Shown here: positions 1 through 11,085 of the stretch, one piece after another
Position numbering within the stretch: position 1 is the stretch's first letter
How the letters are laid out: the number at the start of each line of letters is the position of its first letter
Source: Triparma columacea
Lineage: Eukaryota > Sar > Bolidophyceae > Parmales > Triparmaceae
Direction: 5' to 3'
Assembly (NCBI GenBank): GCA_030267965.1
Contig: BRYA01000140.1
Location: 9,125-66,042 of the forward strand
DNA length: 56,918 nt
Translations under genes and position numbers: made by a program
The notes under the pieces: generated by a model
Told to the model about the DNA's origin: nothing
The model's input: the letters and a program-made list of their open reading frames with translations, nothing else
Databases searched by the model: none

Positions 1-1970
1 CAGTCGCCAGCCTCATCGTGGTCTGAGTAACTTGTGTCGTCCTTGTCATTCTTCTTGCCAGGGGGGCAAGCTTGGCATGAGTAGTGGAGTGCAGGGTCGG
101 TGGCAGGGTCGTCGTTGATCTTTCCAGCAGAACAGATGGAGCAGGCGGAGAGGGAGTCGTGAAGGTTGGGAGAGGTCGCGTCGTCGGAGTTGAAGCGGCC
201 AGCGGGGCATGAATAACAGGATACTGTGCCTTCAGTGTCAGTGTAGGCACCTTTCGGGCAAGTTGTGCAGGTGGACGCGCTTGTTGCTCCGGTGGAAGAG
301 CTGAATGTTCCTACGGGGCAATCTGCGACGAGAGAAGTGCGAGGAAGTGCGTGGATGGAGTTAGAAGCGATGAGAGGGGTGGGCGAGTTGGATTGAAGTT
401 TAAGATCAGAGTTTCTTAGTGGGAGGACGGCTTGGGACGTGTGGAGAATCATTTTCATGGTGCTATGCATTCGCTTCCCTTCCATTCTCACCTTGGCACG
501 TAGTGGCTCCAGTGGAGGTCCTGTATTTCCCCTCGCCGCAATCTTGGCAAGCTGAAAGAAGGTTTGAAGTAGTAGGATTATAACTCCCAGCGTCGCAAGA
601 GTAGGGAGTGCAGCTAGAGTACGAGTATTTATTGCCGTTGATGGTGCCTAAAGCAGACCAAGTGCCTAAAGCAGACCCTGGGGAAAGAAAGAGGTAGGAA
701 TAGGAATTGGTGCAGCGGTAACGTAAAGTGAGTTGTTGGGTTAGGAATGGTTCTAAGACTATACAATCCTCATTCTCGTCTTACCTTGGATTGGAGTGTT
801 GGAGGAGTAGGGAGTAGGGCACGTATTGTGGATGGTGATGGTGCAATAAGAACCATACCTGTAAATATCATCACCCCCTCCTGAGTCTGCTGTATTTCCA
901 TTGAAGGTTGAACCGTAGACATTCACAATAGCTATACTACTACTACTACTACCACTAACTTCAATCGCTCCTCCTCCACCTCCAGAAGCTCTATTGTTGG
1001 AGAAAACTGAGAGCTCCAAGTCCACAATGGCACCCCACCAAATGGAAACCCCTCCACCTTTATCAGCATACCCCTTGTCGAAGGTGAGAGCTCGGAGAAT
1101 AAGTGTACCACTCCCAGTTCCCTGCACCCTCATCCCTCTTCTTGCATTCTCTCCATCCAACACACAGCTTGCGTTGTCCTCCACACACTTGACCTCTCCA
1201 TTCAAGTCTCTTGTCCACAGCATTTTATCACTATCTGCACAAGTCCCCTCTGAGCATTTATACGGCCCAACAGCTAGAATCGTAGTGTCACCATTCGCCA
1301 TGATGGAGTTGCCAGTGTTGTCGCCCCAATCACCATTATTACTGACCGTGTTGAACAGCCCGTTCATGTCGACCACGTCAACCTCGTTGCCGACAATAGT
1401 AGTGTCTTCGCCCCCCCCTCCCCCTTCCCCGCCTCCACCAGAGTCAAGGACACAAATTTCAAACCCTGCCCTCGTTTGACTATCGTCCGACGACCATGTG
1501 ATTTGTGCTGCCGCAGATACAACTACACCTTGAGGCCCAGTCGTACCGTCATACTGAGTCCCTCCGACAGTCAGCTCATCGTAGCCACTCTCAGTGTTGA
1601 AAGAGACGACATTTAGTGTCCCAGCTGAGCTTGTTGTGAACGTGCACCTCTCATTATTCCCATAGTTCAACGAGCTGAAGCAGTTCCCGTTCACCACGCA
1701 CTGTCCAGTGTTGCTCCCGCTAAGCGTAACTGCCAACTTCCTCCCCTCCGCAGCCACGCTTATCCCCCCGCTAACTTCCTCGGAAGCAACGAGACTGACC
1801 AAAACGCTGAGTCCTATCAGGCACTTGAAGAGCCTACCAAGTTTCCCAAGCGACAACGCACCATACCCCCCACGATAACTCTCACTCTCTTGACAAAAGT
1901 TCTTGCAAAGATTGATGGGAAAGCTTCGGCTGTATTCCAACCAACTTCCCTTGCAAACAGCACCCTCCAT
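1..1970 (-). CDS. Cysteine-rich cell-surface protein: CUB-like, beta-helix and GCC2/GCC3-type repeats (3' end outside window)
   Basis: Exons on the complement are 785-1970, 492-647 and <1-322; all junctions are GT/AG and phase 1. The start is the ATG at 1970; the frame opens further upstream, but that part is low-complexity Pro-rich. Residues about 43-65 form a hydrophobic signal or anchor ending near LVASEE. A CUB-like segment with paired cysteines follows (QCVVNGNC to FEICVLDSG), then a Gly-rich linker and a right-handed beta-helix-like region with Asn/Gly-rich turns (about 200-395). Exons 2 and 3 encode spaced CxxC modules of the GCC2/GCC3 (ephrin-receptor-like) type, for example CQDCGEGKY and CTTCPKGAY. 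The order matches the gene at 49450-54985, so the missing C-terminus probably holds membrane spans. Inferred role: extracellular adhesion or recognition; the ligand is unknown. Confidence 0.8.
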
Positions 1971-2766
1971 GATCGGAGATTTTTCTTCGGCCACAGGGAG
2001 GTGGACTGCTGAGGTGCGGTAAGAAGGTAGTTCAGGTGGGGCGGGGGGGGGGGAGGGGCGCGGGGGGTGCGTAAGTAACGGTGTACGTGCGTGTTTGATG
2101 ATGTGATAAGAACAAAAAATGAAGATCCCCACCCCCCCCACCCGCCATAGGGAAGGCAGTTTTTAACCTCCTTACCTTGTTAAACCTCGAATGTGTAGGT
2201 CAAATTATACAAATGAAATAATATATACTCCGATTATACGGCGCGTTGTGACAATAAACGGATTTAAAGCTTCAAAACTAGTAAAGGAGAACTTTGAGCC
2301 CACGAGAATTAATCCAGGTTTCGGACCTTGTGGAGACAACAGAAATAGGGGGGAAAAAAGGCAAAACTTCAACCCGCTCGCGCGCATTTTTACGTATGAC
2401 GGGGAGGTATATCACACTATCGGCTAGCCCCACCGCATGCCGACACTCGACGTCTGTCGTTTTAAATATTGACAAAAGCAATTGTAAATCTTTGATTTTG
2501 GTGTAAATATGACGAAATAACGTTAAAACTTTAACGTTGTCTTGTTCATTGAGCGTCTGTTGACGCAAGTAATCAAAATTTCCAGGCAATTTGGCGATGA
2601 AAAGGCCAAAAAGTGGGCATAGATTTAGCCCCCCATTTCTGCCACTTGGCTTGAGTCGGATTGAGAAACTTGAGCCACAATATAAAACTCTCCCACCACA
2701 CCCACACATCGCATTCAATACCTCACATCCTTCTCAAACTAAAGCGCTCATCTAAGCATACAAATC
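1971..2766. other. Divergent intergenic region
   Basis: About 800 bases separate the start codons of the surface-protein gene (-) and the ER protein gene (+). The stretch 2040-2080 is G-rich. The short ORFs on both strands (2191-2718) have no recognisable motif, no consistent codon pattern and mostly overlap one another. The only regulatory signal I see is the TATA-like element at 2681. Confidence 0.6.
2681..2687 (+). promoter_or_regulatory. TATA-box-like element
   Basis: TATAAAA lies about 80 bases upstream of the ATG at 2767. That would place a transcription start roughly 50 bases before the start codon. It is a single motif match, so confidence is moderate. Confidence 0.4.
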
Positions 2767-5483
2767 ATGCGGATCGTTCCCAACAGCCTCCTCCTCCTTC
2801 CCCTCCTTCTCCTCCTCCTCCATCCCCGTTCCATTCTCTGTGAGGAGACTTCTTCTTCTGAAGCTTCCCCTGATACCTCTCCTGATACCTCTCCTGATAC
2901 CTCTCCTGACGTACCCATCACACCGTCACCTTCACTAGATTCAGACAAGTCCTTCTACACCAAAGTCCTATCCGTTCACAGCACAGCCCTCGTCCTCTTC
3001 CATGACAACTCCTCTCCCACCACCTCAGCCACACCCCACCAGCTCTCCCTCCTCCCCACCCTTTGTTCGTCTCTTGTTGAGGTCTTCGGTCCTGAAAGTT
3101 ACTCCTGCTACACTCTAGACTGCTCCTCTCCCTCCCTCACCAAGACCTGCTCAACCTACAAGGCTCAGCTCCCCAAGTGGCCTTCCTTCGTCGGTTTCTC
3201 CGGGACGCCCGTAAAGAACCCATACCAGCCCAAGGGTAAGGACATGAACCGTGACTTCATCGCGTCTTACAACGGCCCTGAGGATAAGGAGAGGGAAGTC
3301 GTTAGGTGGGGGAGGAGGTTCGCACCTGATATGGTTACTAAGGTTGAATCCAAAGCTGAGGGAGAGGAGAAGGAGAAGGAAGGCAAGGAAGGAGACAAGG
3401 AGACGGAGACGCTACCAAAGGTCTGGCTAACCACAAGCAAGAAGACACCTACACCCATGCTAAAGAGGCTGGCGTGGGAGTTCTACAGGCAGGCTGATTT
3501 CTACCTCATTACGGACGAGACGGCAGAGACGGCGAAACTTGAGATCGGGGACGTGGAGTTCAAGGGGAACTTGAAGGAGAGGGATGAAATCAAAGGTGAG
3601 GAGGGGGGGGCTGGGGAAGCAGGATCTAGATGGAAGGTGGAAAGACAACGTTTACCGATTTTACCTACCGCTCCTTTAAAATGCTCACCACCTCCCCCCC
3701 CTCCCCCCCCCCCCCCCCCTTCCCCCCAGCCTTTCTGTCCTCCCGTGTCCCCCCCCCTCCCCCCAGCCGTTACATGTTCACATCCTCCTCGCTCACAGCC
3801 TTCTCCAAGTCCGGCTACGCCACCGTCCTAACCTCCCTCCCCCCCCCCAACACCTTCTACTGGCTCGTCGCCATCGTCCCCTCCCTAACCCCCGACCCCG
3901 CGGACCCTGACCGTTCCTCACTAGACAGGCAGATCAAGGATTTCGACGAGGTATCAAGGGGCTGCGAGGGCGTTATGAAGGCGGGAGTTTTCGTGGACGA
4001 TAGGGTAGACAAACCGTACATCAAACTATACACGGACGTGGGGGGAGACGGGAGGAAGAACAAGGAGAGGAATTTTAAGAACGCCGTCGAGGCTTATGAA
4101 ACACTCGTGGAGGAGGTGAGAGGGGGGGGGGGATTGAGGCAACGACGGCACCAAAAAAAAACCTCTCTCTCGAGACGCACACAAACGCTCTCACTGCACA
4201 TGCCAAACACACACTGCTCACCGATACACACGAACTCGTTCAACCACCCCCAGCTCCCTGAGAAGGTTGCCCCCGTAGTAGGTGACAACCAGGGTGTATC
4301 ACTCTTCCTTGACCGCAACGTAAACGTATTTGGTTCCTCCAAGCTCGCTCTCCTCGTATTCACCCAGAAGTCCTACCCCCCCGCGTTCCTCAAGAACGTC
4401 GCCTTAGCAGCCGAGGGTGTGGTGGACGTGGGGATGATAACCAACCCTAGAGACGACCTTCTAGCGAGCTTCATGATCGAGAGTCTACCTAACATCGTTA
4501 TCGTTTACGACACGCCGGAGGAACAGAGGCCTGAGGGGGCGGAAAAACCAGGGGAGGTACTGCTGGGGCAGGCGGTTTATCAAACGAAGAGCTTCGGACA
4601 GTTTGGGTTTGAGGGGGTCGTCAGATTCATATTCACATGCATGAGGCAGGCCGGGCTCCCTCAAGTTCTGGAGGAGACCGTTCAGATGAGGTTGATAGAG
4701 GGGCTGGTTGAGGACGACTTGGAGGGATTCAGGAACGAGAGGTACGAGAAGTACATGAAGGGGGAAATAGGTGGGGACGACAAGGGCAAGGACAAGAAGA
4801 AACAGGAGGACGAGGTGTACACGGGCATCATGACGAAGAAGCACGCTGAGGATATGGCTAAGTCAAACAACGCAGGTCTCAAGATCTTCGCCTTCGTAGA
4901 CGGGTACGATAAGGACGAGGTCAACACCTGGGCATCAGATAAGCTACCAGCAGCCTCGAAGATCTCGACTTCGTCACGATTCTGGGCAGCCGTACCGGCT
5001 GCTTGCAACGCGCAAATGGCGGGGAGCTTTAACGTCGACCTAAGCCTACTCCCTGCGGTCGTTGCGTACAGCCCTAGGGCTAAGAGATACGTCAGGTATA
5101 TCGGGGCGAGGACAGAGGCGAAGGATATTGCGGTCTGGGTTGACAGGGTGGCGAGAGGGAAGGTTCAGACTGAGGGTATTGTTAGAGGTGTTGACCCTGC
5201 GGCTTTTGTGGATGAGTGTGTTATGGAGGAAGTTGAGGAGGATGATGTTGATATGGATGAAATGATTAGGGAAATGAGGGAGGAGGAAGAGGAGGAGAGG
5301 AGGAGGGTTGAGATGGAGGAGAGGGAGGAGGAGGATAAGAAGATTAGGGAAGAGGAGGAAGGGAAGAAGAAGAAGAAGAAGAAGAAAAAGAAGAAAAAGA
5401 AGAAGAAGAAGGTAGAGGAGGAGATAGAGACGGAGAAGGAGGAGGGGGGGGAGGAGGGGGAGGATGATCACATTGAACTTTAA
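2767..5483 (+). CDS. ER-lumenal thioredoxin-fold (PDI-like) protein with C-terminal HIEL
   Basis: Proposed exons are 2767-3595, 3637-4115 and 4254-5483 (845 aa). The second intron (gtgaga to cccccag, phase 0) is clear; the first is only 41 bp and its acceptor is weak, partly because of the poly-C tract at 3690-3765. The protein starts with a strong signal peptide (a Leu run ending ILCEE), followed by a short Ser/Pro/Asp repeat. Thioredoxin-like segments follow, for example CSTYKAQLPKWPSFVGF and later LASFMIESLPNIVIVYD, but I see no CxxC redox centre. The C-terminus is very charged, with Glu/Arg runs, a pure Lys run and then DDHIEL. HIEL is a KDEL-type retrieval signal, so lumenal ER residence is expected. 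Probable role: redox-inactive chaperone or scaffold. It is followed on the same strand by the TMX2 homologue, another ER thioredoxin-fold protein. Confidence 0.75.
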
Positions 5484-5621
5484 GAGATTGTGGGGGGGGG
5501 CGGGGGGGGGGGATAAGTAAGCGATGACGATTGAAATACTCCAAGTCAGTGTCTAAATTACAGCTTTCATAAAAATCGGACCAAGGTGGGTGGAAGTTTG
5601 GGCAAAACCTTATCCCCCAAA

Positions 5622-6528
5622 ATGGCTTTCCCCACTAGGCTCATCTCGCTCTACTACATGATAAACTTCGCCCTCCCCGTAATTTTCCTCGTCGCCGTGT
5701 ACCCTCAGCACCGAAATAACAAGGGATCAAAGTTAACCTCCATGGGTTTCACGGGAATGCTTAAAGCGGAGGAGGAATGGGCTCTCATGATGCTCGGTTC
5801 TTATCTCCTCAAGTACCGGAACCACAGTTCGGTCGACGAGTCGGTCCAAAAGGCGTTCATGCACCTCAAGATGCTCACTCTTGCCCTTAGCTTCCAATGC
5901 AACAAAACGTTGGGCATGTACCTTATGGCTGGGTGAGTTTTGTTGGCTCCGAGGCGGCGGCATCGCTTTGTTTCGGGTGGCCCGTAAAGAAGAGAGGGGG
6001 GTTCAAACTGTCCTAACCCTCGTCCCCAACCCCCACCACAGGTACTCCATCTTATTCCTCACCATCAAGCCCCCCAAGTTCACCGGCGCCTCCTCCATCG
6101 AGTACCTGAACCCTGTCTCCCTAAAGTCCCGCGTCCGCACCCCGAAGCAGACGTCCGACAAGTCCACTGTCTGGGTCGTAGCATTCTGGGCCGACTGGTG
6201 CGAGAAGTGCCAGTTCCTCGAGGCCATGTTCTCCTCCCTCTCGTTAAAGTACGCCAAGGAGGGTCTGGCGTTCGGTAAGGTTGACGTCGTCAAGTACCCG
6301 GAGCTCGCTACCGAGTTCAGAATAGATACGGGCGGTTACTCTTGGCAGCTTCCGACCATAATCCTGTTTTACAGGGGCGTAGAGGTGAAGCGCCTCCCCC
6401 CCTTCAAGTCGGACGGCACCGTCGTCAAGACATCGAGGATGGACGAAAAGGGTGTAGCCAAGGTGTTCGAGCTAGATAAACCGGTTGAGGAGATGAGCTT
6501 CAAGAGGAAGAGGGGAAAGAAGGACTGA
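5622..6528 (+). CDS. TMX2: Thioredoxin-related transmembrane protein 2 (TMX2) homologue
   Basis: Two exons, 5622-5932 and 6042-6528, joined at phase 2, give 265 aa. The start is ATG 5622; the frame extends upstream only to a GTG. The N-terminus has hydrophobic segments (MAFPTRLISLYYMINFALPV and a second near LTLALSFQ). A thioredoxin domain follows, with WADWCEKCQFLE as active site and the cis-proline region SWQLPTIILFYRG. Animal TMX2 is generally described as having SNDC in place of CxxC; here a full CEKC is present, so this protein could be redox-competent. The tail KRKRGKKD is a basic ER-retrieval-like end, as in TMX2. The family sits in ER membranes and ER-mitochondria contacts. Its stop is 32 bp from the stop of the convergent dihydrouridine synthase gene. 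Confidence 0.88.
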
Positions 6529-6560
6529 TAAGCTAGCGGCTAATGCCAAGTAAATACATT

Positions 6561-8057
6561 TTATAAATCAACAATACAACGCTTTATGCTCCTCTCTTTC
6601 TCCTCCCTCTGCATTTTCATCTCTATTAATCTCTCCCTAATAGCGGCCTTCCTCTCCTCCTCCGTCATTTCCCTCACAGGTTCCTGTACATTCACCGGCT
6701 TCCTGTGTCTCCGGTACCAAGAAAACTCCTCCACCGGGAAGTCAATCTCTCCATCCTCCATCCCCCCCAGTCTCTCCTCGACCTCCCCAATGATCCCTAC
6801 CGTCTGCTCGAGCTTCCAGCACTTTGAGTCCCCCAGCCTGTTCCTCAGGTCGTGGAACCGCTCGTTGTCCAGCGCGCGGTACAGGATCTTGAAGACGTGC
6901 GCCTTGACCGTGGAGTGCCCCCCGGCTCCCCCGCATGACACGGGGGGGTGGGCAACCGCGAGGCTGACATACTCCTTAGCCAGGGCGACCTGACGGTTGA
7001 GAATTGATCGGGGGGACAAAGAAGAGTCGGGAGGCTGGGGGGTGAAGAGGGAGGGGTTCTCCAGAAGGCCCTCTGAGCTCATTACCCCAGCCACTCCAGT
7101 CGAGGAGATCATTTTAGCAATGTCTGAGTGGTACTCGATCCCCCCGTTCCCAATGACCGGGATCTTAAGCGCGGCCCTAACTTCCCCAATAGCTCTCCAA
7201 TTCGCTCTCTTCGTCGCAGTCTTATTCTCCTCTAGCGTCCGGCCGTGAACTGCCAGCATTGAGATTCCTGTGTCTTCTATCCTCTTACATATATCCAGCG
7301 TCGTCCCCAGGTCTGGCTGGATCCTAACCTTTGCCGTGATCGGTACATCTATTGCCGAGGTCAAGGCTGAGAGGATCTCCGTAGTCTTGTCGACCTGGCG
7401 GCCCAGAAACGCCCCGTACCCACCCTTTCTTGCTATGGCTTGAGGGCACCCGAGGTTGACGTCGATAGCGTCGATACCTGTGGCCTGGAGGATCTTGGCG
7501 GCCTCGACCATGCAATGAACGTCGTCGCCCGCTATCTGGGCGATCACGGGGACGCCGGAGGGGGATGATAGGCCCTCGAGGGAAGGGTCGAAGTCGTAGT
7601 TGTCAGACTGGAACTTCTTTGAGGCGACGAAATTTCGAGCGTGCAGCATTTGAGTGTAGGTGAGGGTCGCTCCGTGCTGTCGGAGGGGGTGATAGAGGAA
7701 GGGAGCTGTTAGCGAAGTGGATTGTACTCCTCCTTCCTCTTCCACCCCCTTATGATGTGTTTGTTCTCTTGGTTTGCGCAATGAGCTCTCAATCTCTCAA
7801 TCTCTCACCTGCACAGCCTGTAATCTAAATGCTAAATCCGACTGTGCAACCATAGGTGCCGCAACTAGCTGGTTTTTGGAGGTAATGTAGTTAGAAAATG
7901 TGCTTCCCTCGGCGTAGCCCTCGGTAGTAGAGAACAATCTGGTTGTTCTCGTACAGCTACAGGAATGAAATTGTACTCTTATGGTGTGAAATTGGAAAGA
8001 TGGACTTATCATGAGTATCGAAAGCAAGCCAAGAAAGGTTGAAGCGGAGTGATGCAT
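6561..8057 (-). CDS. DUS1: tRNA-dihydrouridine synthase, DUS1 type
   Basis: Exons 7809-8057 and 6561-7676 on the complement, joined at phase 0, give 454 aa; an alternative start at 8099 would add 14 residues. The family reduces uridine to dihydrouridine in the tRNA D-loop using FMN and NADPH. Recognisable blocks are QLVAAPMVAQSDLAFR (FMN-binding start), QMLHARNF, IDVNLGCPQAIARKGGYGAF with the catalytic Cys, ITAKVRIQ, LAVHGRTLEENK, IPVIGNGGI and GVMSSEGLLENP. The order and wording match DUS1 (positions 16/17) rather than DUS2 or DUS3. The N-terminal extension is rich in Ser, Thr and Arg and ends RTTRLFSTTEG. That resembles an organelle transit-peptide junction, so mitochondrial or plastid targeting is possible. 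The C-terminus is a charged helix without an extra RNA-binding domain. Confidence 0.9.
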
Positions 8058-8366
8058 GAAAAGAAAGCATGAATCTGAGCATCCAAATCTGAGCAACATT
8101 CACACAATCGTTGACATTTTGCATCAGATTCTCACACAAGCGATAAGCAAACAAACAAATCGCCACTTTACCAGTGCTGCTGGACTACGTTTTATTTTTT
8201 CTTAGGTCCCCTCCCTCAGTCGACGCAAATCACCTTCCCCTCCTGTCAACTTCCTTGCCTCCCCCGACCCATTTCGTAAATCCTGCGTCAAGATTGACCG
8301 CCGGCTCCTCTTTTCCAAAACGTAAAACACTCCTCAACTCCCCCCACTCTTCCCAAGCCAACTCCT
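8058..8366. other. Intergenic region with no recognised feature
   Basis: About 310 bases lie between the start of the dihydrouridine synthase gene and the stop of the plastid-targeted protein gene, both on the complement. Short ORFs overlap but carry no family motif. The promoter of the dihydrouridine synthase gene is expected here, but no clear element was seen. Confidence 0.5.
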
Positions 8367-9634
8367 TTACACATAAGGCTTGGCATTAGCGAGTGAGCCG
8401 ACGAGGGTAAAGAGTCCAAAGACGGAGATGAAAAGAAGCTGGAAGCGGTCCGCCGAGAGTCCTCCGAAGGCGGGTGCGTCGATCTCGCCCACTATGGCGG
8501 ACCTGTCCGCCTGGCTCTTGGCCGAGCCCGTAAGGAACGCGTCCATGGAACCCCTCTGCTTCCTCTCAAGGACGGTAAGGCCGTCGTCGTAGGTGGTCTC
8601 CTGAACCCTGAGCTTGGCGGCCCTCTGGGCGGCGGCGGCGGCGTAAAAGGCGGGGTCCCTGGTCTTCTGGAGCTTGGGGTCAGAGAAGTCGGGCTGGGGG
8701 ATCCCTCCCATGGGGGCGGGGAAGAGACCAGTTCCTGAGATTCCCTTAAACTTGATGGCCCCGGCCTTGTCAGAGATGGAGGGGTATCCCTTGGAGGCGG
8801 GGGTGGGGGCGCGGGTAGTCTTCTTCATAACTGGAGCAGCCTTTTTGGGGGCGGCCTTCTTGGCGAAAGGGTTAGGCTTGGCCACGGCTTTCTTGGCGAC
8901 GGCTTTGGGGGCGGCCTTCTTGGCGACGGCTTTGGAGGCGGCCTTCTTGGCGACGGCTTTCTTGGCGGCGACGGGGGCGGCGCTCTTGGCACCTCCGAAC
9001 TGCGTTTGTGGGGATGAAGGGATGGGAGGGGGAGGATTGTCAGACAACACAAGCAGGCATGCAACCGATTCTGGCTTCCGACAATACGAGTAGCCCCTTC
9101 TATCTATCCCGCCCTTACGCCCCACCCCCTACCAACACCATACCCCCACGCCAACTCACACTGAAAGAGGGAAGGGTTAGGGAAGGGGCCTTGGCAGCAG
9201 GAGCAACCTTCTTGGTGGCGGACTTCTTGGCGACGACCTTTGTAGCGGACTGTGTGTTGGTAGGAGCGTTTTACAGATGAGCGAGAGAGAGATACAGAGG
9301 GTAATAGATAGAATGAAAGCAAAGAGGGAGGGGGGGTGAAGGTGAGAAGGAGGTGAGGTCGGTAAGTGAGGGTTGATTGTGTTGCTTTAAAGTCGTTATG
9401 TGAGTATTTAGTGTTGAATTCGGATACAATGGATAGTAAGTATCCAAGATAGGACAACAAAAAGCGTCAAAGTTGATAAATTGAAGAAATAATGGCCCTC
9501 ACACTTGACCACATCGCTTCGGTAATCGTTTCACTTCCTACCTTCTTAGCTCCGATGGCCCTCGTAGCAAGGAGGGGCTGGTTGAAACCATTTACAGACA
9601 CTAGCAGGGCAAAAAGAAGGACAGCACTCTTCAT
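8367..9634 (-). CDS. Plastid-targeted Lys/Ala-rich protein with one C-terminal membrane span
   Basis: Three exons on the complement, 9542-9634, 9160-9249 and 8367-8999, all phase 0, give 271 aa. Exon 1 begins MKSAVLLFALLVSVNGFNQP, a signal peptide ending at a hydrophobic/Phe junction as in heterokont plastid preproteins. The next two exons encode Lys-Ala repeats (AVAKKAAPKAVAKKA style, about residues 35-105), reminiscent of histone H1 tails. A middle domain rich in Pro, Phe and Ala follows (KFKGISGTGLFPAPMGG), and then a single hydrophobic segment near the end (FQLLFISVFGLFTLVGSLAN). I do not recognise the family. A thylakoid or envelope protein is likely from the leader and tail. Exon 1 was found from leader character and phase; a spurious ORF at 9492-9839 on the other strand covers it. 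Confidence 0.75.
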
Positions 9635-9864
9635 ATTGGCAAAATACTGGGGTGTTGCTATAGAAGATTTGGGGTCAACAATCAGGAATTCACCAAACTA
9701 CCAAACCTTTAAGCCAAAAAAAGAAAAAGACGCTGCTGCTGCATTTGATGCGCTCAACCCATTTGGACGCTTATTTTATTTTTCGTGTAAACAAAGCTTC
9801 CCCTTTTTTCCGTTCCTCTCGTCTCGGACCTTGGGATAACACCGTTGGGTGGGGTGAAAGCTTT

Positions 9865-10918
9865 TTAGTAGAGGGAGGTCTTCTTCATGATTCGGAGGAA
9901 TTCGTCCTCGTTGATCTCTCCGTCGCCGTCCCTGTCGGCCTCATCGATCATCTCCTGGAGCTCCTCGTCGGTCATGTTCTCTCCGAGCTCCTTGGCGACG
10001 CGCTTGAGGTTGCGGAAGGAAATCTTGCCAGTCTCGTCGTCGTCAAAGAGGCGGAAGGCCTTGAGGATCTCCTCGCGCGAGTCCTTCTCGGACATCTTGG
10101 AGGTCATCATTTCAAGGAACTCGGTGAAGTCAATGGTTCCAAATCCGTCCTTGTCAATGTCAGAGATCATCTGGGGTGTGGGGGGGAGGATGTTAGTTAG
10201 AGTGCTACTGGACCAGACCAGAGCACGGTGGGCCTACAGAAGGTCGCCATTTGGCTCCTCCCAACCACCCCCCAGCCCTCCCTCTCCCCCCTCCTCACCT
10301 TCTTAATCTCCTCCTTCTTAGGCTCAAAGCCCAGGGCACGCATGGCGACCTTGAGCTCCTTGGCGTCGATGGTTCCGCTTCCATCGGTATCGAAGAGGTC
10401 GAAGGCCTCCCTGATCTCCTGCTTCTGCTCCTCCGTGAGCTCGAACTTCTTGCTCTTTCCTCCTGCCTTTCCACGGGAACTTGAGTATGCCTGCAGTGGG
10501 GGAGGTTGCCAGGGTGAAGGGTTAGAAATCGGAGTCACATCGTAGCAATATCGTCCCTTAATCCCCTCCTCCGCCCCCAAATCTTCAACCTCTCCCCCCC
10601 AAGTCCCAGATCCCTCCGTTCGGTCCAACCCCGGTGGAGCAGTTGGGAACAGATTTTCCCCCTTTCACCCCTGCTTCGACTAGACTCGTCCTCCCCTCCC
10701 ATCTTCTACCTAATCTCTCCCCCCCCCCGGTTCCGGTTTGCGGTTCGTGACCCCCCCTCAACCCCAATGACAGTATTTTAACCTCAGCGTCTTTCGAAAG
10801 GGACATGGGCAGGTTGTGATGGCTACGAGCCCAAGATTTTTACAAAATTAACGAACCTCAACGAGACGATTACAAGATCACCGCGAAGGGCAGAGCGGCG
10901 AGAGCGGGAACTTACCAT
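9865..10918 (-). CDS. CETN: Centrin (EF-hand protein of basal bodies)
   Basis: Exons on the complement are 10916-10918, 10299-10490 and 9865-10170, giving 166 aa. Exon 1 contributes only the initiator ATG, followed directly by a gtaag donor; exon 2 resumes with [15 protein letters not shown]. Four EF-hands are seen. Hand 1 ([16 protein letters not shown]), hand 3 ([18 protein letters not shown]) and hand 4 ([16 protein letters not shown]) are clear, and hand 2 is [16 protein letters not shown]. The protein ends in KKTSLY, the centrin C-terminal type with a terminal aromatic residue. Centrins bind Ca2+ and build contractile fibres at basal bodies and centrosomes. The gene is divergent from the LRRC56 gene. 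A second, damaged copy lies at 38889-39927. Confidence 0.95.
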
Positions 10919-11085
10919 TTTTTCTTTTATCTAGGTTGTTTTGGTTTGGGAGAGGTGAACTGCTTAGGAATTAACAATTAACAGTGGGTCTCTTCCCCAG
11001 GGGCTTCCAGAAAATTGCGTGCGAAGGGGGCTGTTCCTAACTTAGGTACTTCATCCCCTTGTTAGATTCGCCACCACTCGGCTTA
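10919..11085. promoter_or_regulatory. Putative bidirectional promoter, centrin / LRRC56
   Basis: Only 167 bases separate the centrin ATG (-) and the LRRC56 ATG (+). Both products act at basal bodies or flagella, so a shared promoter active during flagellum formation is a reasonable inference. I looked for an RFX X-box palindrome and did not see a convincing one. Confidence 0.45.

Noticed and set aside
2191..2718. Overlapping ORFs including one of 146 codons on the complement
   Set aside because: No family resemblance; frames overlap on both strands in a promoter region.
5046..5471. Leu-rich complement ORF of 141 codons, apparently hydrophobic
   Set aside because: Antisense of the Glu/Lys-rich tail of the ER protein; composition artefact.
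9492..9839. 115-codon ORF on the + strand with a good ATG context
   Set aside because: It lies opposite exon 1 of the plastid-targeted gene. That exon shows a signal peptide and joins in phase with the next exon; the + strand ORF has no family motif and ends in A+T-rich sequence.
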